From positions 1,922,001 to 1,986,000 of the forward strand of contig JADJXK010000001.1 in NCBI GenBank assembly GCA_016710325.1: 64,000 bases of DNA, given 5' to 3'. Source of the stretch: Candidatus Leptofilum proximum. Its GTDB lineage: Bacteria > Chloroflexota > Anaerolineae > Promineifilales > Promineifilaceae. Within the stretch, counting starts at the first letter, position 1. Every line of letters starts with the position of its first letter. Both the position numbers and the translations under genes were made by a program. The notes under the pieces are model-generated. The model worked only from the letters and a program-made list of their open reading frames with translations, searched no databases and had not been told where the DNA came from. Below are positions 49,995-58,770 of the stretch, in pieces.

Positions 49995-52139
49995 TCACTT
50001 GTTCACAAACGGCAAATACGATTGCTGTACATCGCCACCCGCCAGTTCAAACAGCGTGATGGAGTCGGCCGGGAAAGTGGCGCTAAAGCCACCGGCGGGC
50101 ACGACCACATTGGGCTGCTGCGTAATTTGGCTGAGGCTGCTGCTGCCGTAACGGTACACTTCGGCCGTACCGCCGGTGAAGCCATCCAGCACGATCGAGC
50201 TGGTGACCGGCGCGCCACTTTTGTTCACCACCATGATGGTGAGCGCCAGGTCGCTGCTGCGCCGCGCGGCAAAGACGGACAGTTGATCCACATCGCTGCT
50301 GCTGGCCGGTAGGCTGAGGTTGCCAAAGGCGGAGCCGCTGCCGTCGTAGTTGAGGTACATGCGGAAGGCAAAAGCGCCGGGCTCTGTATTGGCCGGAGGC
50401 GCCCAGAGCGTGGCCAGGTCTACCTGCTGCTGGCCAAAGATGCCCAGCACATCGGCCTGGGCCAGGGCCCCGTTAATATGTTCCAGGCCGCCCCAGTTGT
50501 ACTCGGTGATGGCGATTTTGGTGCCGGGGTAGTACGTGTCTACCCAGTCGTGCATGCGTGGAATCAGTTCAACCGGTTCATTGATCCAGCTTTCATCCAC
50601 GTAAGTGGGGTCCCACAAAGCGCGGGTGGAGCGCAGCCGCAGCGCCTGGGTGGCGTCGCCGCCCGCCGTGCTGAGGGCAACGCCGCTTTGCTGCGGGTAA
50701 AAATGCAGGTCCAGGTAGTCGAGCAGGCGTGTGCCGTTGGTTTGTTCGTAGACGGCCAGCTGCTGGAGATACCACTCTACCAGGGGCATGTCACCGTGCG
50801 CCAGGCGATCCGGGGGATTGAGCCAGAAAGCACCACCGGAGGCGACGTCGGCGGCGGAGTAGAAGTAGGCGGTCCAGCCCCACAGGACGGGACCGAGCGT
50901 ACTGGCCGTGGGATCGGCCTGCTTGATCGCTTCGGCATAGGCGATGGTGCGCGCCAACAGCTCGTCATAGGTGAGCGGATCGGGATAGACGTCGCGGTGG
51001 GTGCTGTTCCAGAGCATTGGTTCATTGTCGAGGGCGTAGTAGGGGACGCCGCCGTCGGCGGCGGTGCCAAACTCGCTGGTGAGGTGGGTGACCCACTCAT
51101 TGACCCAACTTTCGTCGATGGCCGTGCTGGTCAGGGTGGGATCGTTGCCGGTGATGGGGGTGCCGTTGGGGAAACGGCCGTTGCCGCAATCCCAGTTGCC
51201 ATCAAACGCCTGCTGGTTGGGGTAAATGGACTGGGGGAAGCTGCAGTCGCGATCGTTTGTGAGCCGACGCTTGGGCGTCCAGCCAATCAGCGGCATGGTG
51301 ACGATGGAACGGGTGCCGGTGCTGTTGTTGGCCATGACAATCTCATCCACGGTGTTGACGGTGAGATCGTCATCCCCCTCCGGCACGTTCATGAAAAACC
51401 AGTCGCTGGCCCTGTTAGAGACGTCGATTTTCCAATTGTAACGCGTGGTAGCATTACCACCCCAGCGGTTAACGGGCAGGCCGATTTCGTTGGCAAAGGT
51501 GTTATCGGCAAAGTTGAGGCCGTAGATGTCCGGGCTGATGGTGTGGGAGACGGTGGTGGTGTCGATGGTGAGGGTGGGACCGGTGCCGGGCGGGACGGGG
51601 GTGCCGCTGCCGTCGGCCTCCACCAGCTGAACGTCGTCCAGGTAATAAACTGGCTGGGACGATCCTGAGGCTTCTTGCAGCACGATGCCGGTCACGGTGC
51701 CGTTGGACAGCCCCAGGGCACTCAGCGAAACTTCGACCTGGGTCCAGCTGTTGGCCGTGGTGCTGACGGCAACAGGCGTTTCAATAATCGTCTGGGAGCC
51801 ATCGCGCAGCTTAAGGCTGAGCTGGTGGCCGCCCGTTGGGCCGCCGTGAATCCAGAAGGTGACGGCGTCGTAATCGGCTGTGCTGAAGGCGGTGCTGCTT
51901 TGCAGCGCCAGCCCGGCCCAGGCGGCGGTGTGAGTGACGCTCATGGCATCGCTGCCAGAGTGGGTGGGAGAGCCGGTGTTGAAGGTAACGGCCGTATCCC
52001 ATGACCAGTTTTGCCAGCCTGCCGCCAGGGTGTCGTCGTAAATGATCAGGTTGGCGGTGGGCTGTGCTGCCAGGGTAAAGATGGGAATCAGGAAAAGGGC
52101 CAGTACGATAATTATTTTCCACGCAAAACGCTTTTTCAT
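49995..52139 (-). CDS. Secreted GH44-family endoglucanase-like glycoside hydrolase
   Basis: 714 aa. A signal peptide (MKKRFAWKIIIVLALFLIPIFTLAA) is followed by a beta-sandwich carbohydrate-binding-like module to about residue 175, a short Pro/Gly linker and a GH44 catalytic domain. Key segments are SPDIYGLNFADNTFANEIGLP, RWGGNATTRYNW, YYALDNEPMLWNSTHRD (acid/base Glu) and KIAITEYNWGG (nucleophile Glu). It should cut beta-1,4-glucan such as xyloglucan or cellulose. The C-terminus ends in YLPFVNK, similar to an exported-protein tail I associate with Chloroflexota. AAAGGAG precedes the ATG. Confidence 0.88.
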   Translation of the reverse strand: MKKRFAWKIIIVLALFLIPIFTLAAQPTANLIIYDDTLAAGWQNWSWDTAVTFNTGSPTHSGSDAMSVTHTAAWAGLALQSSTAFSTADYDAVTFWIHGGPTGGHQLSLKLRDGSQTIIETPVAVSTTANSWTQVEVSLSALGLSNGTVTGIVLQEASGSSQPVYYLDDVQLVEADGSGTPVPPGTGPTLTIDTTTVSHTISPDIYGLNFADNTFANEIGLPVNRWGGNATTRYNWKIDVSNRASDWFFMNVPEGDDDLTVNTVDEIVMANNSTGTRSIVTMPLIGWTPKRRLTNDRDCSFPQSIYPNQQAFDGNWDCGNGRFPNGTPITGNDPTLTSTAIDESWVNEWVTHLTSEFGTAADGGVPYYALDNEPMLWNSTHRDVYPDPLTYDELLARTIAYAEAIKQADPTASTLGPVLWGWTAYFYSAADVASGGAFWLNPPDRLAHGDMPLVEWYLQQLAVYEQTNGTRLLDYLDLHFYPQQSGVALSTAGGDATQALRLRSTRALWDPTYVDESWINEPVELIPRMHDWVDTYYPGTKIAITEYNWGGLEHINGALAQADVLGIFGQQQVDLATLWAPPANTEPGAFAFRMYLNYDGSGSAFGNLSLPASSSDVDQLSVFAARRSSDLALTIMVVNKSGAPVTSSIVLDGFTGGTAEVYRYGSSSLSQITQQPNVVVPAGGFSATFPADSITLFELAGGDVQQSYLPFVNK

Positions 52140-52480
52140 AAAAACTCCTTTACACTAAACTTTGCTTTAACTGCTCCTGCACGTACAAATTTGTACTTGC
52201 GGACCTGATTGTACGCAGCTTAGTGAGATGACGGACGTTTTTTAGGACTTCTGGTTCATTTTGCGAGAAAAGTGGGGCTATTTTACTCATTAAATACCTA
52301 CATTTGCTGAATCATGGATTCGTGCTACGTTTCTGGGTAACTAACACGGTCATCAGGATTTTGTCGGGATGTCAACCCCATGAACTCCCAAAGAGCCACT
52401 TAACAAACGGATGATACGGATAAAAAGCTAAAAATCCGTCAAATTCGCTTTAGCCGTATCCTACCTCCAGGGATTAGCTC
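52140..52480. other. 341-bp gene-free divergent spacer with a perfect palindrome
   Basis: Between GH44 and the second VOC gene. A 14-bp palindrome GTACAAATTTGTAC (52183-52196) is a possible operator for the GH44 gene. The rest is AT-rich, and I see no gene, no terminator and no RNA structure in it. Confidence 0.55.
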
Positions 52481-52918
52481 ATGAACCAGGCCATTATCCA
52501 CATTGCCCTCGTCGTGCGTGATTATGATGAGGCGATTGCCTTCTACACCGAAAAGCTCAACTTTACCCTGCTCGAAGACACTTACCAGCCAGAGCAGGAC
52601 AAGCGCTGGGTGGTGGTTGCCCCGCCCGGATCCAGTGGCACCACATTGCTGCTGGCCCGCGCCTCGATGCCGGAGCAGGAGCCGTTCATCGGCAATCAAA
52701 CCGGCGGGCGCGTTTTTCTCTTCCTGCACACCGATGATTTTTGGCGTGATTATCACGCCATGCTGGCCGAAGGCATCAGCTTTGTCCGCGAACCTAAACA
52801 AGCAGAATACGGCCTTGTCGCGGTATTCGAAGATTTGTATGGCAACCTGTGGGATTTGCTCCAGCTGAATGATGATCATCCGCTGGTGCAGCGTCTGACG
52901 GCAAACGAGGAGGGTTGA
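52481..52918 (+). CDS. VOC-family (glyoxalase-like) protein
   Basis: 145 aa. Typical VOC pattern: IHIALVVRDYDEAIAFYTEKLNF near the start, GGRVFLFLHTDDFWRDYHAML in the middle and VFEDLYGNLWDLLQLN at the end. It lacks the final Glu-type ligand in the classic spot (DLLQ), so metal binding is uncertain. The stop is one base from the ATG of the metallophosphoesterase gene (52920), so these are co-transcribed. The same two families lie side by side, divergently, at 1421-2694. The substrate is unknown. Confidence 0.82.
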   Translation: MNQAIIHIALVVRDYDEAIAFYTEKLNFTLLEDTYQPEQDKRWVVVAPPGSSGTTLLLARASMPEQEPFIGNQTGGRVFLFLHTDDFWRDYHAMLAEGISFVREPKQAEYGLVAVFEDLYGNLWDLLQLNDDHPLVQRLTANEEG

Positions 52919-52919
52919 G

Positions 52920-53681
52920 ATGCGTATTGCGGCCGTTTACGATATTCATGGCAACTTACCAGCATTGCAGGCTGTGCTGCAAGACGTTAAGCGTGAAGCT
53001 GTAGAGTGTGTTGTAGTGGGTGGCGATGTGGTCGCTGGCCCCCTGCCCAATGAAACGTTGCAGCTTTTGCAAAGCGTTACAATTCCCACACAGTTCATCC
53101 GTGGCAATGCCGAATCGGAATTGTTACGCGTTCTGGCCGGAGAGGAACCTGGTGGCCTCTCAGAACGGGCAGACGAAGAAGCCTTTTGGCTGGCCAAAAC
53201 ATTGACGCCGGAGCACAAGCAGTTCGTAGCCGGTTGGCCGACGGCCGTCACGTTAGAGGTGGCAGGATGGGGCAAGGTTCTGTTTTGCCATGCCACGCCG
53301 CACAGCGATATTCAGGTATTCACCCGCCTGACGCCGGAAGAGAAATTGGTTTCTTGGTTTAAAGGTTTAAATACTTCCCTGGTAGTTTGTGGTCACACCC
53401 ACATGCAGTTTGAGCGCACGGTTGGTGACGTGTGCGTGGTCAATGCGGGCAGCGTGGGCATGCCGTTTGGCCGAACGGGGGCAGATTGGCTATTGCTGGA
53501 CGGCGAGATTGCCTTGCAGCATACAGATTACGATCTGGAACAGGCTGCGGCACAAATTCGACAGTCCAATTATCCTGACGCCGAGTCGTTTGCCAGCGGC
53601 AATGTTTTGCAATCTCCGTCCGAGGCGCAGGCGCTTGAAATGCTGGCTCACCTGGAAGCGAGGCAAGCTGGCGGAGCGTAA
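52920..53681 (+). CDS. YfcE-type metallophosphoesterase
   Basis: 253 aa, related to the protein at 1421-2194. Motifs in order are YDIHGN (residues 7-12), VVGGDVVAGPLP, IRGNAESEL, FCHATPHSD and VCGHTHMQFERTV, followed by VNAGSVGMPFG, a typical YfcE tail. This gives the expected metal-site residues. It probably cleaves a phosphate mono- or diester in the cytoplasm. The gene overlaps or abuts the VOC gene, so the two products may act together. An ABC exporter gene follows about 90 bp later. Confidence 0.85.
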   Translation: MRIAAVYDIHGNLPALQAVLQDVKREAVECVVVGGDVVAGPLPNETLQLLQSVTIPTQFIRGNAESELLRVLAGEEPGGLSERADEEAFWLAKTLTPEHKQFVAGWPTAVTLEVAGWGKVLFCHATPHSDIQVFTRLTPEEKLVSWFKGLNTSLVVCGHTHMQFERTVGDVCVVNAGSVGMPFGRTGADWLLLDGEIALQHTDYDLEQAAAQIRQSNYPDAESFASGNVLQSPSEAQALEMLAHLEARQAGGA

Positions 53682-53770
53682 GTTGCTGCGAGTTGAGCGG
53701 GTGTTTAGCCCATCTAAAATACCAAATATCCCTCCTTGCCAAATCAATTTTTCGTGATACGTTCCAGTTT

Positions 53771-55579
53771 ATGACATCGATCAACACACCTCTAGAAACA
53801 CCTGACGTGCCCGTGGTGGAGCGAGGGGACCGGGACACCTGGCGCATTTTGTGGCGCGCCTTTGGTTATTTACGGCCGTATCGCCCCCTCGTCATTGGCA
53901 CCTACGTCACAATGATCGTCATCAACGGGTTGAGCCTCGTCATTCCCCAATTTATCCGGCTCATTATCGACCGGGGCATTCGCCAACAGGAGATTGCTTT
54001 CCTGGGCTGGTCGGTGCTGGCGCTGCTGGGGCTGACGCTGATCAAGGGTATCTTCGCCTACTTCCAGGGGCGCTGGACCGAGGTGGCGTCGCAAACCGTG
54101 GCCTACGATTTACGCAACGCCATCCAGAACAAGCTCACCGTGCTGCCCTTCTCCTACCACGATCGCACCGAGACGGGCCAACTGCTCTCACGCGCCATCC
54201 AGGACGTGGAGCGGATTCGCTTTCTCACCGGGCGGGCGGCGTTTCGCATTATCGACGGCGCGTTTTTGCTGGTGGCAACGGCCGTTGTCCTCTTCACCAT
54301 GAGCACCAACCTGGCCCTGCTGGTGATGCTCACCATGCCGCTGCTCGTCTGGCGCTCGCTGAGTTTTGGCCGCCGCTTCCGCCCGCTCTCCCTGGCGATT
54401 CAGGACCAGCTGGCGGTGCTCACCACGAACCTGGAGCAAAATTTTCGCGGGGCGCGGGTGGTCAAGGCCTTTGCCCAGGAGGATGCGGAAATCGGCCGTT
54501 TTGTGAACCAAAACGAGCACTGGTTTGGCCTCTCAGCACTGTCGTCCCGCCTGCAGGCGATTAACATCCCCATGATGGACCTGATTGCCAACCTGGGCAC
54601 CGTGGCCGTCATTGGCTACGGTGGCTGGCTGGTGACGCAGCAGTCACTAACGTTGGGTGAACTGGTCGCCTTCACCACCTACCTGGGCCAGCTCACCACG
54701 CCGGTGCGCCGCATCGGGCTGGTGCTGCCCGCCATCATCATGGCCTCGGCTTCTGGCGAACGCATCTTTGAAATCCTCGACCAAATTCCCGACGTCAAGG
54801 ATGCGCCGGATGCAGTGGACTTGCCAAAAATCAAGGGTCACGTGCAATTTGAGGACGTCTCTTTTGGCTACCTGAAGCGCCACCGGGTGCTGAAAAACAT
54901 CAGCTTTGCCGCCGAACCGGGGCAGGTGATTGCCCTGCTGGGCGCGACCGGTTCTGGCAAATCGACCATCATGAATTTGCTGCCGCGTTTTTATGATCCG
55001 ACGGGTGGGCGGGTGCTGGTAGACGGCCACGATTTGCGCCAGGTGACGCTGGCTTCGCTGCGCAGCCAGATGGGCATTGTCCTGCAAGAAACGACGCTGT
55101 TTGCCGCCACCATCGGCGAAAACATCGCCTTCAGCCACCCGGACGCCACCGAGGATGACATCATCGCCGCGGCCAAAGCGGCCCAGGCACACGACTTTAT
55201 CAGTGAACTGCCAGAAGGGTACGAGACGCACGTGGGCGAGCGGGGCGTGACGCTCTCTGGCGGGCAGAAGCAGCGTATTGCCATCGCCCGGGCGCTGCTG
55301 GCCGACCCCGCCATCCTCATTTTGGACGACGCCACGGCCAGCGTGGACACCCAAACCGAGCGCTTGATTCAGCAGGCGCTGGGGAACTTGATGAACGGCC
55401 GTACCACCTTCGTCATTGCCCACCGCTTGAGCACCGTGCGCCGCGCCGACCTGATCCTGGTGCTGGATAAAGGGCAGATTGTGGCCCGTGGCACGCACGA
55501 TGAGCTGCTGGCCCAATCGAGCCATTACCAGGAAATTTATCACAAGCAGTTACGGCCGCAGGAACGGGTGGCAAGTTAG
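53771..55579 (+). CDS. ABC exporter subunit (membrane plus ATPase), first of a pair
   Basis: 602 aa half-transporter. Six membrane helices in residues 40-330 are followed by an ATPase: Walker A LLGATGSGKST, signature VTLSGGQKQR, Walker B ILILDDATASVD and an H-loop in VIAHRLSTVRRAD. The Asp (rather than Glu) after the Walker B Asp (LDDATA) marks this half as likely the degenerate site of a heterodimer. The start at 53771 follows a weak ribosome-binding site. The final codons and TAG lie in a GCAAGTT-word hairpin. It pairs with the next gene; the substrate is unknown. Confidence 0.9.
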   Translation: MTSINTPLETPDVPVVERGDRDTWRILWRAFGYLRPYRPLVIGTYVTMIVINGLSLVIPQFIRLIIDRGIRQQEIAFLGWSVLALLGLTLIKGIFAYFQGRWTEVASQTVAYDLRNAIQNKLTVLPFSYHDRTETGQLLSRAIQDVERIRFLTGRAAFRIIDGAFLLVATAVVLFTMSTNLALLVMLTMPLLVWRSLSFGRRFRPLSLAIQDQLAVLTTNLEQNFRGARVVKAFAQEDAEIGRFVNQNEHWFGLSALSSRLQAINIPMMDLIANLGTVAVIGYGGWLVTQQSLTLGELVAFTTYLGQLTTPVRRIGLVLPAIIMASASGERIFEILDQIPDVKDAPDAVDLPKIKGHVQFEDVSFGYLKRHRVLKNISFAAEPGQVIALLGATGSGKSTIMNLLPRFYDPTGGRVLVDGHDLRQVTLASLRSQMGIVLQETTLFAATIGENIAFSHPDATEDDIIAAAKAAQAHDFISELPEGYETHVGERGVTLSGGQKQRIAIARALLADPAILILDDATASVDTQTERLIQQALGNLMNGRTTFVIAHRLSTVRRADLILVLDKGQIVARGTHDELLAQSSHYQEIYHKQLRPQERVAS

Positions 55580-55638
55580 AGGTTGCAGGTTGCAAGTGGC
55601 AGGTTGCAAGTAACAACCTGCCACTTGCAACTTGCCAC
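55569..55638. repeat. Spacer hairpin element, GCAAGTTGCAGG word family
   Basis: GTGGCAAGTTAGAGGTTGCAG with further words on the left and CAACCTGCCACTTGCAACTTG with CCAC on the right. It overlaps the end of the first ABC gene, whose TAG stop lies in the left arm, and fills the spacer to the next gene. Confidence 0.8.
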
Positions 55639-55649
55639 AGGATTAAACT

Positions 55650-57479
55650 ATGAGTTTCTCAATTGGATCAACCGGACCGAACATGGGACCGCGTGGGGCA
55701 TTACACCGCTTTGGGCAGGAAGAGGCGGGGCAGCTGTTTAACCAGCGGGTGGTGGTGCGCATGCTGGCCTATTTGAAGCCATACGGCCGTCTCATGCTCA
55801 TCGCCACCGTTTTGATGCTCATTGCCACTGGCATGACGCTGGTGGTGCCCTACCTGATCAAAATTGCTATCGACGAGCACATTGCCCAGGGTAACACGAG
55901 TGGCTTAATTCGCGTAGCCATTTATATTGCGGGGGCGTTTGTGCTGCTCTACGGCGCGTCGGCCGGGCAGCGCTATATTTTGGGCTGGGTGGGGCAGCGG
56001 GTGCTGGCCAACCTGCGTGACCAGATGTTTCGCCATCTCCAGGCGCTGCCGCTGGCCTACCACGACACCCACATCGTCGGCGTCACCGTCTCGCGGGTGA
56101 TGAATGATGTGGCGGTGATCAACGATTTGCTGTCGCAAGGACTCGTGACGTTGGCTGGAGATTTGCTGGTGCTGCTGGGCATCATCATCGTTATGCTGTC
56201 GATGAGTCCACGGCTGGCGCTGATCACCTTTGCCGTCCTGCCGTTGATGGTGCTGGTCACCATTTTGTTCTCGCGCCGGGCCAAGGTGGCTTTCCGGCGC
56301 ACGCGCTCCAGCGTGGCGGCGGTGGTGGGCGATCTGGCCGAGGGCATTGCCGGGATGCGCGTCATCCAGGCGTTTGCCCAGGAAGAGGTTGTCCAGGCCC
56401 GCTTTGACGCCATCAACGAGTCTAATCGGGAGGCGCACGTGGATGCGATGTCGCTCTCCTTTATCTTTTTGCCCTCGATTGAGTTTATGGGGATGTTGGC
56501 AACGGCCGTTGTGCTCTGGTTTGGTGGCGTGGCGGTGAGCCGGGGCGAGGTGACGCTGGGTGTGCTGGTGGCCTTCCTGGCCTACGTCACCCGCTTTTTC
56601 CAGCCGATTCAGGAGCTGAGCCAGCTGTACACCACGATGCAGTCGGCCATGGCCGGTGGGGAGCAGGTCATCCGCCTGATCGATACGGAGCCGTCCGTAG
56701 CCGACGCGCCGGACGCAGCGGAGATGCCCCGCGTGCGCGGCGAGGTGGCGCTGAAGGACGTCTCCTTCCGCTACCGGCCGGAAACGCCGGAGGTGCTGCA
56801 CAACATCAACCTGCACATCGCCGCCGGGCAGACAGTGGCCCTGGTGGGACCAACCGGCGCGGGCAAAAGCTCCATCGCCAACCTGATTGCCCGTTTTTAT
56901 GACGCCACCGAGGGGCAGGTGCTCATCGACGGCATTGACGTGCAATCGGTGCAGCAGCAGTCGCTGCGGGCGCAGACGGGCATCGTGTCGCAGGACCCGT
57001 TCCTCTTTTCCGGCACGATTGGCGACAATATTCGTTTTGGCAATGAGGCGGCGGCGGATACGGCCGTTACCCAAGCTGCCAAACTGGCCAACGCCCACGA
57101 CTTTATCGCCGCCCTGCCGGACGGCTACGAGACGCAGATTTTGGAGGGCGGGGTGAACATTTCGCTGGGGCAGCGGCAGCTCATCTGCATCGCCCGGGCC
57201 GTGCTGGCCGATCCGCGCCTGCTCATCCTGGACGAGGCCACGGCCAATGTGGACACGCTCACCGAGGCGCTCATCCAGGAGGCGCTGGAACGGCTGCTGC
57301 AAGGGCGCACGGCTATCGTGATTGCCCACCGGCTCAGCACGATCCGTCGGGCCGATTTGATTTGTGTGGTGCGGGACGGCCGTATCGTTGAGCAAGGTGT
57401 GCATGAAGATTTGCTGGCGCAAAAGGGACTGTACCGCGAATTGTACGAACGCCAATTTGTGAATGACGCGCGATCATAA
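55650..57479 (+). CDS. ABC exporter subunit (membrane plus ATPase), second of a pair
   Basis: 609 aa half-transporter. The membrane domain spans residues 45-330 and the ATPase has Walker A LVGPTGAGKSS, signature VNISLGQRQL and Walker B LLILDEATANVDT with a catalytic Glu. The signature reads SLGQ instead of SGGQ, a change often seen in one half of heterodimeric exporters. With the preceding protein, whose Walker B has Asp for Glu, it forms the usual asymmetric pair with one consensus site. It should be a drug or lipid exporter in the cytoplasmic membrane. The gene is separated from its partner by the hairpin. Confidence 0.9.
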   Translation: MSFSIGSTGPNMGPRGALHRFGQEEAGQLFNQRVVVRMLAYLKPYGRLMLIATVLMLIATGMTLVVPYLIKIAIDEHIAQGNTSGLIRVAIYIAGAFVLLYGASAGQRYILGWVGQRVLANLRDQMFRHLQALPLAYHDTHIVGVTVSRVMNDVAVINDLLSQGLVTLAGDLLVLLGIIIVMLSMSPRLALITFAVLPLMVLVTILFSRRAKVAFRRTRSSVAAVVGDLAEGIAGMRVIQAFAQEEVVQARFDAINESNREAHVDAMSLSFIFLPSIEFMGMLATAVVLWFGGVAVSRGEVTLGVLVAFLAYVTRFFQPIQELSQLYTTMQSAMAGGEQVIRLIDTEPSVADAPDAAEMPRVRGEVALKDVSFRYRPETPEVLHNINLHIAAGQTVALVGPTGAGKSSIANLIARFYDATEGQVLIDGIDVQSVQQQSLRAQTGIVSQDPFLFSGTIGDNIRFGNEAAADTAVTQAAKLANAHDFIAALPDGYETQILEGGVNISLGQRQLICIARAVLADPRLLILDEATANVDTLTEALIQEALERLLQGRTAIVIAHRLSTIRRADLICVVRDGRIVEQGVHEDLLAQKGLYRELYERQFVNDARS

Positions 57480-57494
57480 TCACCATATGGTTCG

Positions 57495-57561
57495 GTAGGG
57501 GCGAGGCGGTGGCGAATAATGGGTGATATGACAAATAACCGGTCTCGCCACCGCCTCGCCC
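57495..57561. repeat. Spacer hairpin element, GTAGGGGCGAGGC family, inner arm GGTGGCGA
   Basis: GTAGGGGCGAGGCGGTGGCGA pairs with TCGCCACCGCCTCGCCC. It lies immediately upstream of the GNAT gene. The relatives at 22629-22697 and 47647-47718 share the outer arm only. Confidence 0.85.
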
Positions 57562-57580
57562 AAAATTGCTGGGAAACAAA

Positions 57581-58432
57581 ATGAACGTCAAAGCATTTAA
57601 GTCGCCGAACGATTTTTTAGATGCGGTGCAGGATTATTTGGAAGTGCAGGAAGCGTTGAACAGCCTCATGCTCGGGCTGGCGTTTCGCCTGAGCCAGAGC
57701 GCACCCCGGCGGCGGAATCGGCCGTTTTTGGCGGTGGTAGAAGATGGCGGCGAAGTTGTTGGTGCGGCTGTCATGACTCCGCCGCGCAAACTGATCCTGT
57801 ACAGCCATCTGGCAGATTGCCAGCCGATGGTTCGTGCATTGTGGTCCGCCCTGCAAGGCAGCCGCTGGACGGTGCCGGGCGTGTTAGGCCCGGCTGAGGC
57901 AGCCGATGCCTGGGCAAAGCTGTGGGAGATGGAAAACGGCCGTTCTCCCCAACCTGGCATGAGGCAGCGTGTTTTTGAACTGCGGCAGGTACGGCCGTTG
58001 GCGCTGCCGCCGGGCCATCTACGCCTGGCCAACGCCGATGACTTTGCGCAGATGGTGACCTGGGTTAAGGGATTCCACGAAGACGCCCACTTGCGCGAAG
58101 AGCTGGACGCTCTTGAACTGCTCACCCGCAGCAAAATCGTGAATGATGAGCTGTTTTTGTGGGAAAGTGAAGCGGGTGAGGTGGTGACGATGGCGGCCAA
58201 AACCCGCCCAACCCGCCACGGCATCGCCGTTTCGCTGGTCTACACGCCCGCCGAACATCGCGGCTGCGGCTACGCCACTGCCTGCGTGGCCACGCTCAGC
58301 CAGCAGCTGCTGGACGATGGCTACCAGTTCTGCACGCTGTTTACCGACTTGAGCAACCCGGTATCCAACCACATTTATGAGAAGATTGGGTATACGGCCG
58401 TTGCCGACTTCCACGAATACTATTTTGACTAA
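57581..58432 (+). CDS. GNAT-family N-acetyltransferase
   Basis: 283 aa. The first half (to about residue 140) is a degenerate GNAT-like domain. The second half has the acetyl-CoA loop region in IAVSLVYTPAEHRGCGYATACVATLSQQLLDDG, in which RGCGYA matches the Q/RxxGxG/A motif A, and the tail LSNPVSNHIYEKIGYTAVADFHEYYFD, typical of the family. It acylates a small molecule or peptide; the substrate is unknown. The last codons are repeated as a 33-bp segment after the toxin-antitoxin pair at 59434-59466. The start at 57581 follows a short A-rich ribosome-binding region. Confidence 0.8.
   Translation: MNVKAFKSPNDFLDAVQDYLEVQEALNSLMLGLAFRLSQSAPRRRNRPFLAVVEDGGEVVGAAVMTPPRKLILYSHLADCQPMVRALWSALQGSRWTVPGVLGPAEAADAWAKLWEMENGRSPQPGMRQRVFELRQVRPLALPPGHLRLANADDFAQMVTWVKGFHEDAHLREELDALELLTRSKIVNDELFLWESEAGEVVTMAAKTRPTRHGIAVSLVYTPAEHRGCGYATACVATLSQQLLDDGYQFCTLFTDLSNPVSNHIYEKIGYTAVADFHEYYFD
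58394..58426. repeat. 33-bp direct repeat, left copy (within the GNAT gene 3' end)
   Basis: Starts with ACGGCCGTTGCCGACTTCCA and continues to CTATTTT. The identical right copy is at 59434-59466, 1040 bp away, beyond the toxin-antitoxin pair. Confidence 0.9.
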
Positions 58433-58479
58433 CGCTGCACAAACGCAGTAAGATAGACAAAATTTTTGGAGAGAAATTA

Positions 58480-58770
58480 GTGGAACAAACGGCCAACGGC
58501 ATCCCCGTCAGTTTGCGGGCAGCCTTTCAAGAATACACGCTTGAGCAGTTACATCCTCACGAGGATCAGTTCACCGTGATTGAACGGACGCTGGCCTTTG
58601 GCGACCGAGAAGAATTGCGCTGGCTGTTTGCTTATTTTGGCCGCGCCACCGTTTATGAGTGGTGTGCGGACTATGGGCACCGCTTGCTGCCCCGCCGCCG
58701 CTACCTTTTCTGGGCAAACTATTTTAACTTGCCACCTCACGCGCCGAGGAATGGGGCATGGAAACATTAA
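58480..58770 (+). CDS. Antitoxin-like partner of AbiEii toxin (DUF6922-like)
   Basis: 96 aa, GTG start with GGAGAG 6 bp before. The pattern VSLRAAFQEYTLEQLHPHEDQF, ELRWLFAYFGRATVYEWCADYG and LPRRRYLFWANYFNL is that of small proteins (DUF6922-type) coded upstream of AbiEii-family nucleotidyltransferases. It probably serves as the antitoxin, perhaps also as a DNA-binding autoregulator. The stop lies inside the next gene (13-bp overlap), so the two are translationally coupled. There is no promoter consensus I can point to, and the 47-bp gap after the GNAT gene is short. Confidence 0.75.
   Translation: MEQTANGIPVSLRAAFQEYTLEQLHPHEDQFTVIERTLAFGDREELRWLFAYFGRATVYEWCADYGHRLLPRRRYLFWANYFNLPPHAPRNGAWKH

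Noticed and set aside
55905..57455. A 516-codon open frame opposite the second ABC exporter gene, and similar long frames opposite GH44 (50478-51668), M14 (12019-12639) and the S10 peptidase (2739-3581)
   Set aside because: They are antisense shadows of long GC-rich genes with clear domain motifs, and their translations are low-complexity without any recognisable motif or start signal.
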